DNA of 64,000 bases from Thamnidium elegans (GCA_025201345.1 JAIXMG010000003.1:744001-808000); one strand, 5' to 3'; counted from the first letter of the stretch, positions 47,167 to 58,384 are shown. Translations and numbers: made by a program. Notes: a model not told the origin generated them from the sequence alone.

Positions 47167-47912
47167 AAATTTCCACTAAAAAGCCTTGAGAATGGTCTTG
47201 AGAACCCTCTCTGATTTCCTCTATATCCTCCTCGCCCATACTGACGTCCATTATTCTGTTGATTGGAGTTACTGTACAGTAGTCGTTATTGGAATCTTGC
47301 TTGATGTAAGTTGGATATAAATTCCTGGTCAAACATATCTTGTACCCGGTCTTCATCTTGTGATTTTTCCAAATGTTTGAGACTAGCGGGCATTCTAAGT
47401 GCTTTTGTTTCAAATTCTTTTGCATCGTTATCTCGGAACTTAGCTTGTCCAAATCCAAAGGTAGCAAGTTTCGCTGTTTGGTCGATTGTTCCTTCGAATA
47501 AGTTTTTAGCTTCCTGAATCTTTTCGCGTAAGTACTGTAATTGTTCAAATATTTCGGTGCTTGCTCTTGCTTGCACTCTTGTGTTTTCTGAGTAGCGATA
47601 GATGGTGTTGACAACTTGGAAGGTGTCAATTTTCCACTTCTTGAGCTCTGGTGTGAGTTCTTTATTAATTTGTTCTTGCTTGTTCCATTCATTGTTATTG
47701 TATCTGGCCACTTGTCTTTTAAATCTTTTGAATTCTTCTTTGAGTTCATAATTTTGGCGTGCTATCCAGATACTCTGATAATTCCAACGGTAATTCTGAG
47801 CCATGAATGTCTTCTTCACTTTGGCTTTTTTCTTCGAGTCAAAGTTTTTTAAATAATTCAAGCGCTTCTGCTGTAGTAAGATATTGGTTTGATTTATTTC
47901 GTTCGATACCAC
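47085..47912 (-). CDS. DIRS gag-like protein with an in-frame stop
   Basis: The main open part is 47912-47286 (208 codons), helical and charged, with predicted coiled-coil character (EEFKRFKRQVARYNNNEWNK; FEQLQYLREKIQEAKNLFEG). A TAA at 47288-47286 is followed in the same frame by an Asn/Gly/Arg-rich tail to 47085, containing GRQYGRGGYRGNQRG, a typical RGG nucleic-acid-binding end for DIRS gag. The stop therefore looks like a nonsense mutation that removes the RGG tail. No zinc knuckle is present. Confidence 0.75.
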
Positions 47913-47938
47913 TCATAATGTATTCCACGATGCGCGGC

Positions 47939-48016
47939 TTTGAAAGATATAAGGAAGAAAGGGATTTTAATTAGTTTAGTACTATTTATAAAAAATAAAG
48001 CGTGGCTCTGAGAGTA
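47939..48016 (-). repeat. DIRS inverted terminal repeat, right
   Basis: Reverse complement of 43817-43894; it begins TTTGAAAGATATAAGGAAG. Confidence 0.9.
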
Positions 48017-48121
48017 TTTACTACGTTGGAAGCCGGAGCGGAGGCAACTGAGATTGTTTTAGGCACGACAAACAATTTGAAATTTAATAATGACCAATTA
48101 TTTTTTAGTATTTTACAAATT

Positions 48122-48181
48122 TCTATTTTAGTATTCTCCAAATTACATTTCTGAATTAATCAATATTTCCCAGCTTCACTG
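48122..48181 (-). repeat. Terminal inverted repeat, outer right copy
   Basis: Ends TTTCCCAGCTTCACTG followed by TA. It matches the outer left end well over the first 35 bp and more weakly after that. Confidence 0.8.
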
Positions 48182-48183
48182 TA

Positions 48184-48998
48184 CTTCTACGAGCAAGGAT
48201 CCCCTTTCGTTTAAATTTAAAAAATATACAAATACAATAGTAAAATAAGCCACAAAAAGTTCTTTTTTTTTTTAATTTTTTTTTATTATAAAAGGTAGGG
48301 TATATAAGGGAAAAAAAGAAAATAAAGACGGTCCGAGAAAATCTATAATAATGATTTAAATGTTAATAAAAAGATTATTTTTAGATAATATAAAAAGGTA
48401 TTAAGATGTCATATTTTATCAGAGAGGGCAAGTAAATATTAAATTCATAAAGTTAGAAGATCCCGGTTGCGTATTGGGACCAACTTCAGTAAAGACTTAA
48501 TCATCAAGTAAGATATGACATCTTGATTCCGTTTTTGTTTATTATAAACAAATTAACTTTACCTTTTTTATGTAGACCATATCGAAATTCCTGGCTGTCT
48601 AAATTGATTCATTCTTCATGTCTCTTTTTTTATTATTATTGTATCTTTTTCTGAACTTAAAAAGAAAAAAGATACCCTAACAATATATACACATTAAAGA
48701 ACAAACCTTGACAAAACCAGACAATTATAAAGAAAGAAAGAAAAACTGAAAAAAAACATTTTTTTTGCGTCCTATTTATCTTTTTTCTAGAAAAAGATAG
48801 TCCAAAAATTTTTAAGTGGCTGTCAAATAAACTGACTTTTTTTTATTGTACTTTTTTGAATATCCGGTGCTAAAGGAATTCTTGATGCAAGGTTGCAATA
48901 AAACAAATAAATAATAATAATAAAAAAAAAATATAAAATTTGAAATTGAAAAGGTCATAAAAAATGTTTTCTTTTCTCTTCTTTAAACAATATAATAA
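48184..48998. other. Intergenic region after the mobile island
   Basis: About 815 bp, AT-rich, with T and A runs. The promoter of the mannosyltransferase should be in the last few hundred bases. No gene recognised. Confidence 0.4.
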
Positions 48999-50474
48999 AT
49001 GCTGTCTAGGAGAAGGCAAACGCTCGGTTTTCAAACTATAGCTCTGTTAGCTGTACTTGGTTTAGTCGTTTACTTATTTTTCCCTGAAAAGACAATAAAC
49101 TACAAGCTTGCCGATAATTGGTATGAATCTGTTTCTGGCTTTGAACCTCACGAAAATCAAGAACAATCAGCTCTAGCTGCTATTTATAAGCAAATGCAGT
49201 CTCATAGCAACCCTCCTGCTGCTGCTGTCGCTCATCCTAACCGCGTCAAAGCCGTTTTTGTTATTCTTGCTAGAAATTCTGATTTAAATGGTATTCGTAA
49301 ATCGATACGTGAAATTGAAGACAGATTCAATAGAAAATTCCATTATCCCTACGTCTTTTTAAACGAAGAGTATTTCACTGATGAATTCAAAGAACAAACA
49401 TCTGCATTAACAAGTAGTCCAACTCATTACGGCAAAATTAATGATGATATGTGGGGATATCCTAGCCATATCAATCAAACCCACGCAGCTGAATGTAGAA
49501 AGGATTTAGAAGAGAAACGTATTATATATGGTGGTAGTGAACCTTATCGACATATGTGCAGGTAATGTTTTTTTATATTAAAATGTTTCTGTATACTTAC
49601 TTTCGTTTTATGTATAGATTCCAAAGTGGTTTCTTCTTTAGACATCCTTTATTGGACGCTTACGAATATTACTGGCGTGTTGAACCTGATGTTAACTATT
49701 ATTGTGATATTGACTATGATCCGTTTCAAATGATGAAGGATAAGGGATTAAAATATGGTAAAAGGAAACTTAATTTCAAGTATAATTTTCCCTCCTTTTT
49801 TTTAATCATTTCCTTTTCTAGGTTGGACCCTTTCTTTAACTGAATATAAGGAAACAATTCCTACGCTTTGGAAAACTACTCAAGAGTTTATGGCGCAAAA
49901 CAGTGATTTAATTATTCGTGGTAAAGAGAGTTTATTACCTTGGATCACAGATGACAATTATGAAAATTATAATGGATGTCATTTCTGGTCAAACTTTGAA
50001 GTAAGTCTTTTATTCTTTTTTTATATATTTTATTTAATGACTAAACTCGTGATATATAGATTGGATCACTTGATTTCTTTAGAAGCGAACGATATCTTAA
50101 ATACTTTAACTACTTGGATGCTCAAGGTGGTTTCTTTTATGAACGATGGGGTGATGCACCCGTACATTCATTAGCAGTGGCTATGATGTTAAAGCAGTCA
50201 GAAGTGCATTTCTTTAATGATATAGGATACCGACATAACCCGTTGATACATTGTCCTGTTGAACAATGGGCTCATAAAAAGTGCTCTTGCGAGAAAAAAG
50301 ACAACTTTGGTAAGTTGATCCATTTATTCTATTTGACATGTATTAACTGTAATTTATTTTATAGACTGGACTGGTTGGAGTTGTCTCACTCGTTACTCAA
50401 AGCTTGCTAAAGACTTTATCTGGGACGAGGCTACTCATCTTAACATGACAGCACCTTACCGCATCCACACATAA
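48999..50474 (+). CDS. KRE2/MNT1-family alpha-1,2-mannosyltransferase (GT15)
   Basis: Five exons (48999-49561, 49618-49757, 49822-50000, 50060-50309, 50365-50474) encode about 413 residues. A short cytosolic tail and one membrane segment (residues about 10-28, [20 protein letters not shown]) make a type II Golgi protein. The catalytic domain has the family landmarks: [74 protein letters not shown] and [19 protein letters not shown], then HKKCSC. These enzymes transfer mannose from GDP-mannose to O- and N-linked glycans in the Golgi. The YYWRVEPDV stretch contains the donor- and metal-binding acidic residue. Paralogue identity (KRE2, KTR) cannot be settled here. Confidence 0.94.
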
Positions 50475-52637
50475 CCCCTCCCCCTTCCCTTAATCATCAT
50501 TGTAATTAAATAAAACGCCACACGAAAACTTTAATTTTACTCTGTTTTTTTTTGCTCCAACATATTCGTATATACAAATAAAAAAGGGATATGTTGACCC
50601 AAATTTTCTTTTATCGCATCCCATTCGGGGAATCAACAAGAGGTAAATTAGATGTAGTACAGGAGGGGTACTTTACTACTAATGTAGCGGACATATGACC
50701 CTAGTAGTAGATGGTGATACTGCTTAAAGTAAAAAGTGTAAAGTTTGGGGGTGATTATTAAAAGTGTAATAACAACACTTAATAAAATAGTAGTAAGAGT
50801 AGTGAGCACCAGACTGTTAGTAGTTAATTGATTAAAAGATTTATGGGCTATTACTTATTTATGAAAGAAGGTATTCAACGACTAGTCTTCGATAAAGTAA
50901 AAGTCAAGCGATATATTAATAACAAAGGGACTATATCAGCTCAAAGGGAGTGGGGAATACAAATAGATTCATAAAGAATAAAGTAAATAAAGTTTATATG
51001 CCTTATGGTAATGAAATATCAGCAATTAATCCTAGGTCTGTTATGCTCCAAGAGATGTATTTAAACAAATGGGAGTTGATCAGAGAAATATAATAAAGAG
51101 ATACTTAAGAAAACCAAGTAGTATATTTTAATTACCGAGAACTTTCGTTGATTTTCAATTGTACAAAAAAAGAGGGGATATTTATAAATGCCGTAACAAT
51201 ACTAAAATATTATTTAATCTACCTAAAATTTTACTTCTCATATAGAGCAATACTAAATTGATCAGTTCAAAGCTGTCGGGATCGATCAATGAAGCATTGA
51301 CCAAAATAATGCAACGAGCAGTCAGTAGGGTAGTATCAAAACCACTTTCTTTGGCGACGTATCTCAACGTTTTCCTATAAAACCGAACAGTGGCATGATC
51401 TTGGAATCAGAGTTCTATTATTCATATTTTTTTAGATCCCGTAAGATAGAAATAAATGTCATTTGTCAAAGTCTTGGATAAAGCTAAAAATAATGCGTTT
51501 GACTAGCGAGTCATTTGGTTCATCAACGAAAGAAATGTGCCCTGATTAAGCTCCCAGTGTATTGCCTTCGCTTATACACAGCAGGAGATCATGTGCGTAT
51601 TGCTAATGAGAAGTATCTAGGAAACTTCCTGGCGAAGATCAAACTTCGTACACCTTCAATCCATATGTAGGAAACAAATGAACAGTAAAAGCGAAACGAC
51701 GCTTTGGGATTTTCTTCTCTTAAAACAAGATATGCTTACTATACTGGTTTATAACTTGAATGTTTCTCTTGTATAGTTAAATGGAACTATTGCCATCCCC
51801 GAGTATAATGAAGAAGAAAACATTTCTCTTAGAAAGCGCTTACCAGATGGAAGTGATCCGTACCTAATACTTACCAGTTATGCACCCAGACATATTCTCA
51901 TTGTTCCTGCTTTTTGTCTTAGTTAACTATTTATAAAATCTCAAAACGCCACAAACGATTGTGTTGGGATCCATCTAGACAACAGGCAATCCCTTGGCCA
52001 GTTTTATGTAGACATGTCTAGAGCCCGTAAAGCGGAAGATCAGTACTTTCTTAGTGCTGGTGTACCTCTAAATATATCTAACGAAAATTCCGTGCTGTTA
52101 AACTAATTACAAATTAGAAATGTACTATTTTTTATCCTATAATAAAATAACATATCAACAGAGAAAAAGGATTTAAACTAATAATACAGCCCAAACCAAG
52201 CTAATTTAATTAGCCTTAAGTACTGAAGTAATATATCTTCTCCTTAATAGCAAAACATTTCGTTATAAATACCAATTAATTTAAGACTGTTTGTTTTAAA
52301 TAATGAGACATAATAAAAATATAAAAAGAGAAAGGGAGGTTGTGCTAAAAAGTAAGAATAGGGTTGCGACAAAACATAATACATTACTTAGAGCAGTAGA
52401 ATAAATGACACATAAGTATTTGTGAGGACTATTTTTTAGAAAAAACAAGCGCTTTCTTTCCTTCGTACAGTCACACCAAATTAATCGTGCGTTTTTTTGC
52501 GCTTTGTAAGTTCTAAAGTAAAGTACTGACGCATACGTCCTTTTTGATAAAACTAATTCAATACCACATGCCTTTAACAGGTATAACAAAACAAACAAAT
52601 CCTGTGGACTTAATAATCCATCCAAAGAAGGCAAACT
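50475..52637. other. 2.2 kb of probable transposon debris
   Basis: No intact gene. Short translated stretches look like remnants of mobile elements. At 51550-51670 a frame gives TYTAGDHVRIANEKYLGNFL. At 51955-52075 a frame gives NRQSLGQFYVDMSRARKAED, which resembles the end of Pif1/Helitron-type helicases. Frames are broken by stops and the assignments are weak. Confidence 0.35.
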
Positions 52638-53003
52638 TTGGGGGTGTTTTCTACCTCAGTAACACGGTGTTTCTCAAAGCGCCATTGTAAGGATCAGTGG
52701 AGAAACGTTGTTTGGTCAGACGAATCATGTTTCTCAATAACAGGCACTGATGGAGGCGCCAGAATGATCGGGAGGATTGGTGAGAGGTACCTAGAAAAGC
52801 ATATCGTACCAGCAGTTAAGTGGGGCGGAGGATTTAGGCCTTTGTCAATTATTGATGGTACTGTGAACGAGGATGAATATATCAATATTTTGGCTGGTAA
52901 CTTTCATCCTTGGCTCCAGAAATTGACGGAGGGAGAAGATAGATGCATTATCTTACAAGAAGACGAGACTTCATGTCATACTGACGCGTACACTAGATGG
53001 TAA
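52638..53003 (+). pseudogene. Tc1-like transposase fragment
   Basis: About 120 codons cover part of a DDE domain. WRNVVWSDESCFSITGTDGG holds the first catalytic Asp; IDGTVNEDEYINIL and the region around ILQEDETSCHTDAYTRW hold the second Asp (family form Gln-Asp-Asn-Ala-Pro-x-His). The tryptophan- and glycine-rich segment between them is partly lost, the DNA-binding N-terminus is not recognisable, and the frame ends before the third acidic residue. It is not related closely to the transposase in the 38-48 kb island. A dead fragment. Confidence 0.75.
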
Positions 53004-53234
53004 TTGACCCTTGAATACATAGTATAATTTATTGTTCTTATTTTTTAAAATTTCAACTCATGATAAATTGGGTATTACTGTAGTCCACAATGAATAATGA
53101 TAGATTGGAAAGTAAGTTTTTTTTTTTTTTTTTTTTTTTTTTTTGCGTACTTTTTCCTATTTGTTAAACTCTTCCTCTTCTATTTTATTATACTATTAGA
53201 TTTTGGTTAAAAAAAAAGAAGCTTGTTCGTAATG

Positions 53235-53332
53235 AAAAGGAGAATATTCCCCCTACTTAAAGGGGAATATTCACCCTACTCAAAGGGGAATATTCACCCT
53301 ACTCAAAGGGGAATGTTCACCCTACTCAAAGG
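53235..53332 (+). repeat. 23-bp minisatellite, about four copies
   Basis: Tandem copies of a unit containing GGGGAATATTCACCCTACTC, with one variant carrying GAATGTTC. The unit contains the palindrome GAATATTC. Confidence 0.85.
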
Positions 53333-53562
53333 TAAGCTTCATTTCAACGTAAATTATTTTTCTAACAATATTGGCTATATAAAAAATTCCACTGTTACCT
53401 TCAGCAGCAACAGCTTTAGCTCTAAAAAAAGAAAAGCCGGGAACGCTTTAAAAAACGCGTAAAAAAGAGAAGGTAGGCTATTTAGATCCTTTGAATACTC
53501 CGCTCCCTTCCATTCTTTTTGTAAAAAGTAAAGTATATATTAATATAATATTAACGACTAGT

Positions 53563-54709
53563 GGCAAGGAACATGATGTAGAAGAATATGATGATGTAGA
53601 AACTGATGACATAGAAATTGATGTTACAGAAGAAGAAAGAGAGGTAAGTATGATAAATATAAAAACTATACCTGGTAACTAAACATTTTTTTTATAAATA
53701 GAAGCAACCTGAAGGTGTTTGGGAATATTTTAAAATGATGTTGGGTTTGGGTCGTGATAGCCAAAATTACCATAAATACAGGTACTATTATTTTTATTTT
53801 GCTATATCTATTAAACATGATGAAATAATGTGCTAATATAATTATGCAGCGCAATTCGAAATGGTGTCATAAGCTGTATTACACCATGTATGAAAGCCAT
53901 CACGAACCTTATGGATGGGCCATACGTTTACGAAATCTGAAAAGCTTTTTTTAAAATGTATTAATAATATTTGGAAGAATAATGGAACGATAAGAAGTAC
54001 ATCTGAAGGATTCAAAGCCGATGGAATCGTAAGACACAAAGAGTCAGAAATCATGTTAGTTGAAACTTGTGGTGTATACGGAAATGTTGCCATGTTAAAG
54101 ATACAATTTGACCGCCACAAAGGTCTCTATGCTTGTTTGGCGATGTTGTGCACTATTGTCGTGAAGTTTAAGTATGCCTCGCTCAGTACTTTCAATAACA
54201 TCAAGATCATATTCCTCCACTCCAAAGGTAATATATATATAACATTGATAATGCACTATACTACAGAGTATCGCTATTGTATTAAATAAATTCTTATAGG
54301 TTGCCATCTCCAATTATGATCTGTCTCTTTTACGAATAACATATTTGTATTTCACAGAGTGGATAAGTACGAGTTATCATTAGAATTTGAATTAAAATCA
54401 CAGACAATCTCTAATTGTATTAAATCTGCCCATGTTATCAAAGTAAGCGCCTCATTAATTAAAAAATATTGACAATGATAACTGAATTTACCTTTACACA
54501 TAGGAGCACTTGAGATCAACTGTCGATTTAATTAACTTATTAAGCACTGAACACACCATGGTCATCAATAACGATACCTTAGGAATATCAAGCTTGGATG
54601 AAGATAAATCTCCTGAAACCATCGTACGTCCACAAACCCACAAGATCAAAGACGCAAAAGGTATCGATACTGGTCTTTGGAAAGAGGACCCTGTGTCTTG
54701 CGTCGAGTA
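53563..54709 (+). pseudogene. Decayed hypothetical gene
   Basis: Several exon-like segments with good splice sites lie in line: an acidic stretch (DVETDDIEIDVTEEERE, donor at 53643), WEYFKMMLGLGRDSQNYHKY (53702-53791), a segment from about 53940 to 54224 with GFKADGIVRHKESEIMLVET and HKGLYACLAMLCTIVVKFKY, KYELSLEFELKSQTISNCIK (about 54360-54442), and a last exon (54503-54709) ending KEDPVSCVE. Between the second and third segments the frame is broken by a stop near 53939 and shifts. I do not recognise the family; the pattern resembles multi-copy hypothetical proteins scattered through mucoralean genomes. It may be a degenerate member of such a family. Confidence 0.5.
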
Positions 54710-55382
54710 ATGGTTTTTTTTTCTGTTGTAAATAGATTGGTTTTTTTTTAAAAAATAAAGAAAAATAATGGTGTAAAGAATTGTTGTGAAGCACACTTTT
54801 TAATATCTTCACGGGTTCATTTTTACTATCATGTTTTTAGTTTAATGATAATAGGTAATAATATTTGAGAAAAAAAAACGACCCGGAAGAGTGTTAATGA
54901 AGTATAACTATTTATCATTAATTTGTTTTTTTTTTAAAAGTCATCACTGGAATACGTTAGGAGTGTTGTATCAATAAGAGAATCAGATGTTTCATGGTTG
55001 TAAGACATAAAAGCGATTCGTCGGTAACAATAATGGGCTATCTTTATTAACGTATCTTAAGGAACCAGAAAACGACTTTACTTTCATTGTAGGAGGTAGC
55101 ACAGAGCCACAATAGAAAATGATTGTGATTAATTGGGAGACTGATGTAGAAGAGCCAATATACTTTCAATCAAGTTGTTTACAAAACAACAAATAGATGA
55201 CGCTAGCAAAAAAAAAAAAAAATCCCCTCAGCAAATTATAGCTTAAAAAGTAATGATAATACCTCTAACATTATTATTGGTCAGAGAAAAAATCCCAAAT
55301 TTTTATAAGTGTACTCCGTTTTAAACAAACCAATAATCAAATTACTTTTTCTTTCCTGTACTCTATACAAAAAAGAAAAAAG
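54710..55382. other. Intergenic region upstream of SRP receptor gene
   Basis: About 670 bp, AT-rich, no gene recognised. It should contain the promoter of the SRP receptor gene. Confidence 0.4.
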
Positions 55383-57402
55383 ATGCTTGACCTATTTACT
55401 GTTTTAACAAAGGGCGGCTTTGTATTATTCCAAAAGACTTTTGCACCTATTAATGGCTCCCCAGTACAAGACCTTATTAAAAATGTGCTTATCGAAGAAC
55501 GTTCTGGTACAAACACATATACCAAAGATAATTATGCCTTAAAGTGGACCTTTGCCAACGAAACCGATTTGGTCTTTGTGGTTGCCTATCAAAAGATTTT
55601 ACAATTAACCTACGTCGATGAGTTATTAGAGACCGTGAAACGTTTATTCTTGCAATCATTTGAGGGTGTCGAGACTGATTATACTTCATTCGGTCCCATC
55701 TTTGATAAAGTACTTTTACAAATTGAAGAAAAGTCATCGGGATCGCGCCAACGTGCCCCTAGAAAGTTTGAGAATACCAAAAAGTTTGAGACTTCACTCA
55801 AGGGATCGCAAGCGCAAAATAGTAAGTTTTTTTTTAATTGTTAGATGAAGAAAAAAAAAAAACTAACGCAAAAAAAAAAGCTGGTGCACTTCCTATAACA
55901 AATACCAATACTGTCGATGAAGACGAAATCACAAAAAACATTCGAGCCTTAAAACTTCAAGGAAGTCCAAGACCAGGTGGTAAGGGACGTAGGGCTGTCA
56001 AATCGAATAAATCTAGTGCTGCACCTTCTCCCAGTTTAAACGAGTAAAAAATGAATATAAATCTCATCTATATAAACGGACAACTCACTTTTTTTTATCT
56101 TAGTGATAGCGCAGGAAAGAAAAAGAAATCACAAAAGCAAGCACGTGTTTGGGATGGTCAAATTGGAAAGGGAGAAATGGAAGCACTGGATTACTCTGGA
56201 GCAGGTAAAGAAGATGACGAACAAGAGAACGTGGAGCAAATTGCAGCACAATTTGTAGACAAATCCAAATTAGGTCATAAGAATGATAATGGCATTTATG
56301 AGGTACAAGATGTATTGCAAGAGGATGATGAAGAGTTGGATTTTGATCAAGACGATGAGTTGGATGAAAAAGTAAAGAAGGGTACTCAGTCTGGTTTATT
56401 TTCTTACTTTAAATCATTTACTGGACAACGTGAAATGACAGCAGAGACCTTGGATCCAGTAATGATGACCATTAAGGAACATTTAATTACTCAAAATGTA
56501 GCTACAGATATTGCTGAGCATTTATGTCAAAGTGTGCGTACAAGTTTAATGGGTAAAAAGTTGGGTAGCTTTGAGAGAATTTCAACTGCCGTTAGGAATA
56601 GTATGGAAACTGCATTAAAACGTATCTTGACTCCCAAGACATCTTTGGATATTCTTCGTGATATTGAACAAGCAAAATCAGAAAAGAGACCTTATACCAT
56701 GTGTTTTATCGGTGTCAATGGTGTCGGCAAGGTAGCGTTTAGATATTTGTTTAATATACTTTAACTAACCAAAAAAAAAAAAAAAACTAGTCTACTAATC
56801 TTAGTAAAGTGTGTTTCTGGCTTTTACAAAACAATTACAAAATCTTGATTGCTGCTTGTGATACATTCCGTAGTGGTGCAGTAGAACAGTTACGTGTACA
56901 TGCTCGTAACCTTCGAGCACTTCAAACAAGTGGTAGTGGTATTGTTGAATTATTTGAACGTGGTTACGGTAAAGATTCAGCCGGTATCGCTAAAGATGCT
57001 ATTAATTATGCTGCAGTCAATCAATTTGATGTTGTATTGGTTGATACAGCGGGTCGTATGCAAGATAACGAACCTTTAATGAGAGCTTTATCTAAGTTAG
57101 TTTCTGTTAATCAACCCGATAAAATTATCTTTGTTGGAGAAGCTTTAGTGGGTAATGAAGCAGTAGATCAATTAACTAAATTCAACCAAGCCTTGAAAGA
57201 TTTCTCTGGTTTACAAAATCCAAGACATATTGATGGTATGATTTTAACTAAATTTGACACAATTGATGATAAAGTGGGTGCTGCTTTATCAATGACTTAC
57301 ATCACTGGTCAACCTATTTATTTTGTTGGTACAGGCCAAACCTATACCGATCTCAAGAACTTGAAGGTTTCCCATGTTGTTCATAGTTTATTAAAAAAGT
57401 AA
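55383..57402 (+). CDS. SRP101: Signal recognition particle receptor subunit alpha
   Basis: Docks SRP-ribosome complexes at the ER membrane. Four exons (55383-55821, 55845-56043, 56104-56731, 56791-57402) give about 625 residues, as in other eukaryotes. The N-terminal SRX domain ([20 protein letters not shown]) binds the beta subunit. A charged linker follows, then the NG GTPase: P loop [18 protein letters not shown] (split by the last intron), [36 protein letters not shown], and TKFDTID for guanine recognition, ending [11 protein letters not shown]. The first intron, GTAAG(T)n to TTAG at 55822-55844, is only 23 bp; an intron must end there because the following frame has a TAA just upstream. 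The last intron has a perfect TAACTAAC branch site. The stop region overlaps the GET2 coding end. Confidence 0.93.
55822..55844 (+). other. Candidate 23-bp micro-intron
   Basis: GTAAGT at the 5' end, a T tract, and TTAG at the 3' end. Removing it joins Gln-Asn to Asn-Glu-Glu-Lys in frame and gives a total coding length divisible by three. Much shorter than the usual 50-65 bp in this window. Confidence 0.5.
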
Positions 57403-58384
57403 TAAAAGAATATACATATTAATACTCATAAACCCTATCACAAATATAACGATACACAAATCTCTAAATAATTCATTCAAAATCAATCCATATTTATGTA
57501 AAAATAATACAGATGGTTGTAATGATTCAGGTAACTGATACGCAATGCTTGTAAAAGTCGATTCTTCTTTAATACGATTATGATCCTAATATATATATAT
57601 ATAACTTATTAAGTACACTATACAAAAAAAAAATAAAAAAAAAAACTTACTGGCTGGTACATCGATCTACCAAAATGTAATGTAATCTCGAGTATGACAA
57701 AATACCAAAATACAGGCTTAAAAAGTATTAGCACATGCAAAATAGTGACAATTAAGAAATATATTACTTACAAAATGTACAGTCGTACTTTCTTTCAAAC
57801 TAGGATCCTTTATTAAATTCACCACCTGTTTAAATCCATGATATGAAATCTCCTCATAGACAGCCAAGAATCCTAACCATGCCATCGATATAAAATGTAA
57901 TAGATTCCAATATTTATTGGCAGGGTGACAACTTTTGGTCACAGGAGGATTGGTTTTACGCATCATACCAGCTAATAAGATCTGAGATATCTTACCTCCC
58001 AATAAACCGTCTTTTAATTCGTCGGCTTGTTCCTCTTCAATTGCTTTTTGTACAGCTGGGCGGTGTTTACCTGGTGTTAACAACTTTTCTTCGTACTTTT
58101 GACGACGAGGATCGGTAGGTGAAGGGTAATGTTCGGCCAGCGTGTTCTTTTCTTCTGCCATAGGTAAAGACGTGGTAGAAGTAGAAGGTGAAGGTGTAGG
58201 CGATTCTCGAAAACCTAGTTTTCTGTTTGTCAGCGCGTGTTCATCCTCTTTTTTTTCTTTTTTTTTATTACTTATTACCTGATTGAGTTCCTGTAATCAT
58301 ACTTAACCTACTTTCAGCAGAAGCCAGAATTTTTCGTTGTCTTCTAGCTCTACGCTTTTCTATAAGATCTGCAGTATCGCCCAT
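57391..58384 (-). CDS. GET2: Get2, receptor subunit for tail-anchored protein insertion
   Basis: Four exons (58384-58279, 58214-57772, 57716-57651, 57585-57391) give about 269 residues. The N-terminus carries the basic cytosolic helix that binds the Get3 ATPase: [20 protein letters not shown] followed by Ile-Thr-Gly. A flexible Ser/Thr/Pro linker precedes three membrane segments near residues 160-180, 202-220 and 245-265 ([55 protein letters not shown]), as in yeast Get2 and animal CAML. With Get1 it forms the ER insertase for tail-anchored proteins. Its last four codons overlap, on the opposite strand, the last four codons of the SRP receptor gene. Confidence 0.87.

Larger units (their letters stand above)
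43778..48075 (-). mobile_element. DIRS-type tyrosine-recombinase retrotransposon
   Basis: About 4.3 kb with all hallmarks of DIRS1-like elements: gag, reverse transcriptase/RNase H and tyrosine recombinase frames in that order on the minus strand; inverted terminal repeats of about 78 bp (43817-43894 and 47939-48016); and an internal complementary region at 44007-44104. The latter is complementary to both outer extensions (43778-43817 and 48017-48075), joined head to tail, as needed to template the circular DNA intermediate. No target duplication is seen: the left flank reads TCCATTTGAAATAA and the right TTTGAAATTTAATAATG. It is inserted inside the right CAGTGAAG-bounded block. No methyltransferase domain was recognised. 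At least three lesions in the frames suggest this copy is not autonomous. Confidence 0.92.
38309..48181. mobile_element. 9.87 kb nested composite element with Tc1/mariner-type ends
   Basis: The outermost bases are CAGTGAAGCTGGGAAATATT at 38309 and its reverse complement ending at 48181. Each is bordered on the outside by TA (38307-38308 and 48182-48183), the target duplication made by Tc1/mariner elements. Two more copies of the same end, at 39912-39971 and 43688-43747, lie inside and are not bordered by TA. Contents from left to right: a deleted transposase, a tandem array, a serine-recombinase-like gene with inverted flanks, a solo LTR, and a DIRS retrotransposon. The simplest reading is one TA-duplicating unit that contains, or has gathered, the others; two separate insertions that lost their inner TA are an alternative. 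Confidence 0.7.

Noticed and set aside
46943..47749. Second long frame over the gag region
   Set aside because: It runs across gag and its Gln-rich tail in another frame, with simple Thr/Ser/Lys repeats; gag is supported by the helical first frame and the RGG tail.
51182..51367. Small open frame on the minus strand in the debris region
   Set aside because: No recognisable domain, no splice continuation, and it lies within broken repeats.
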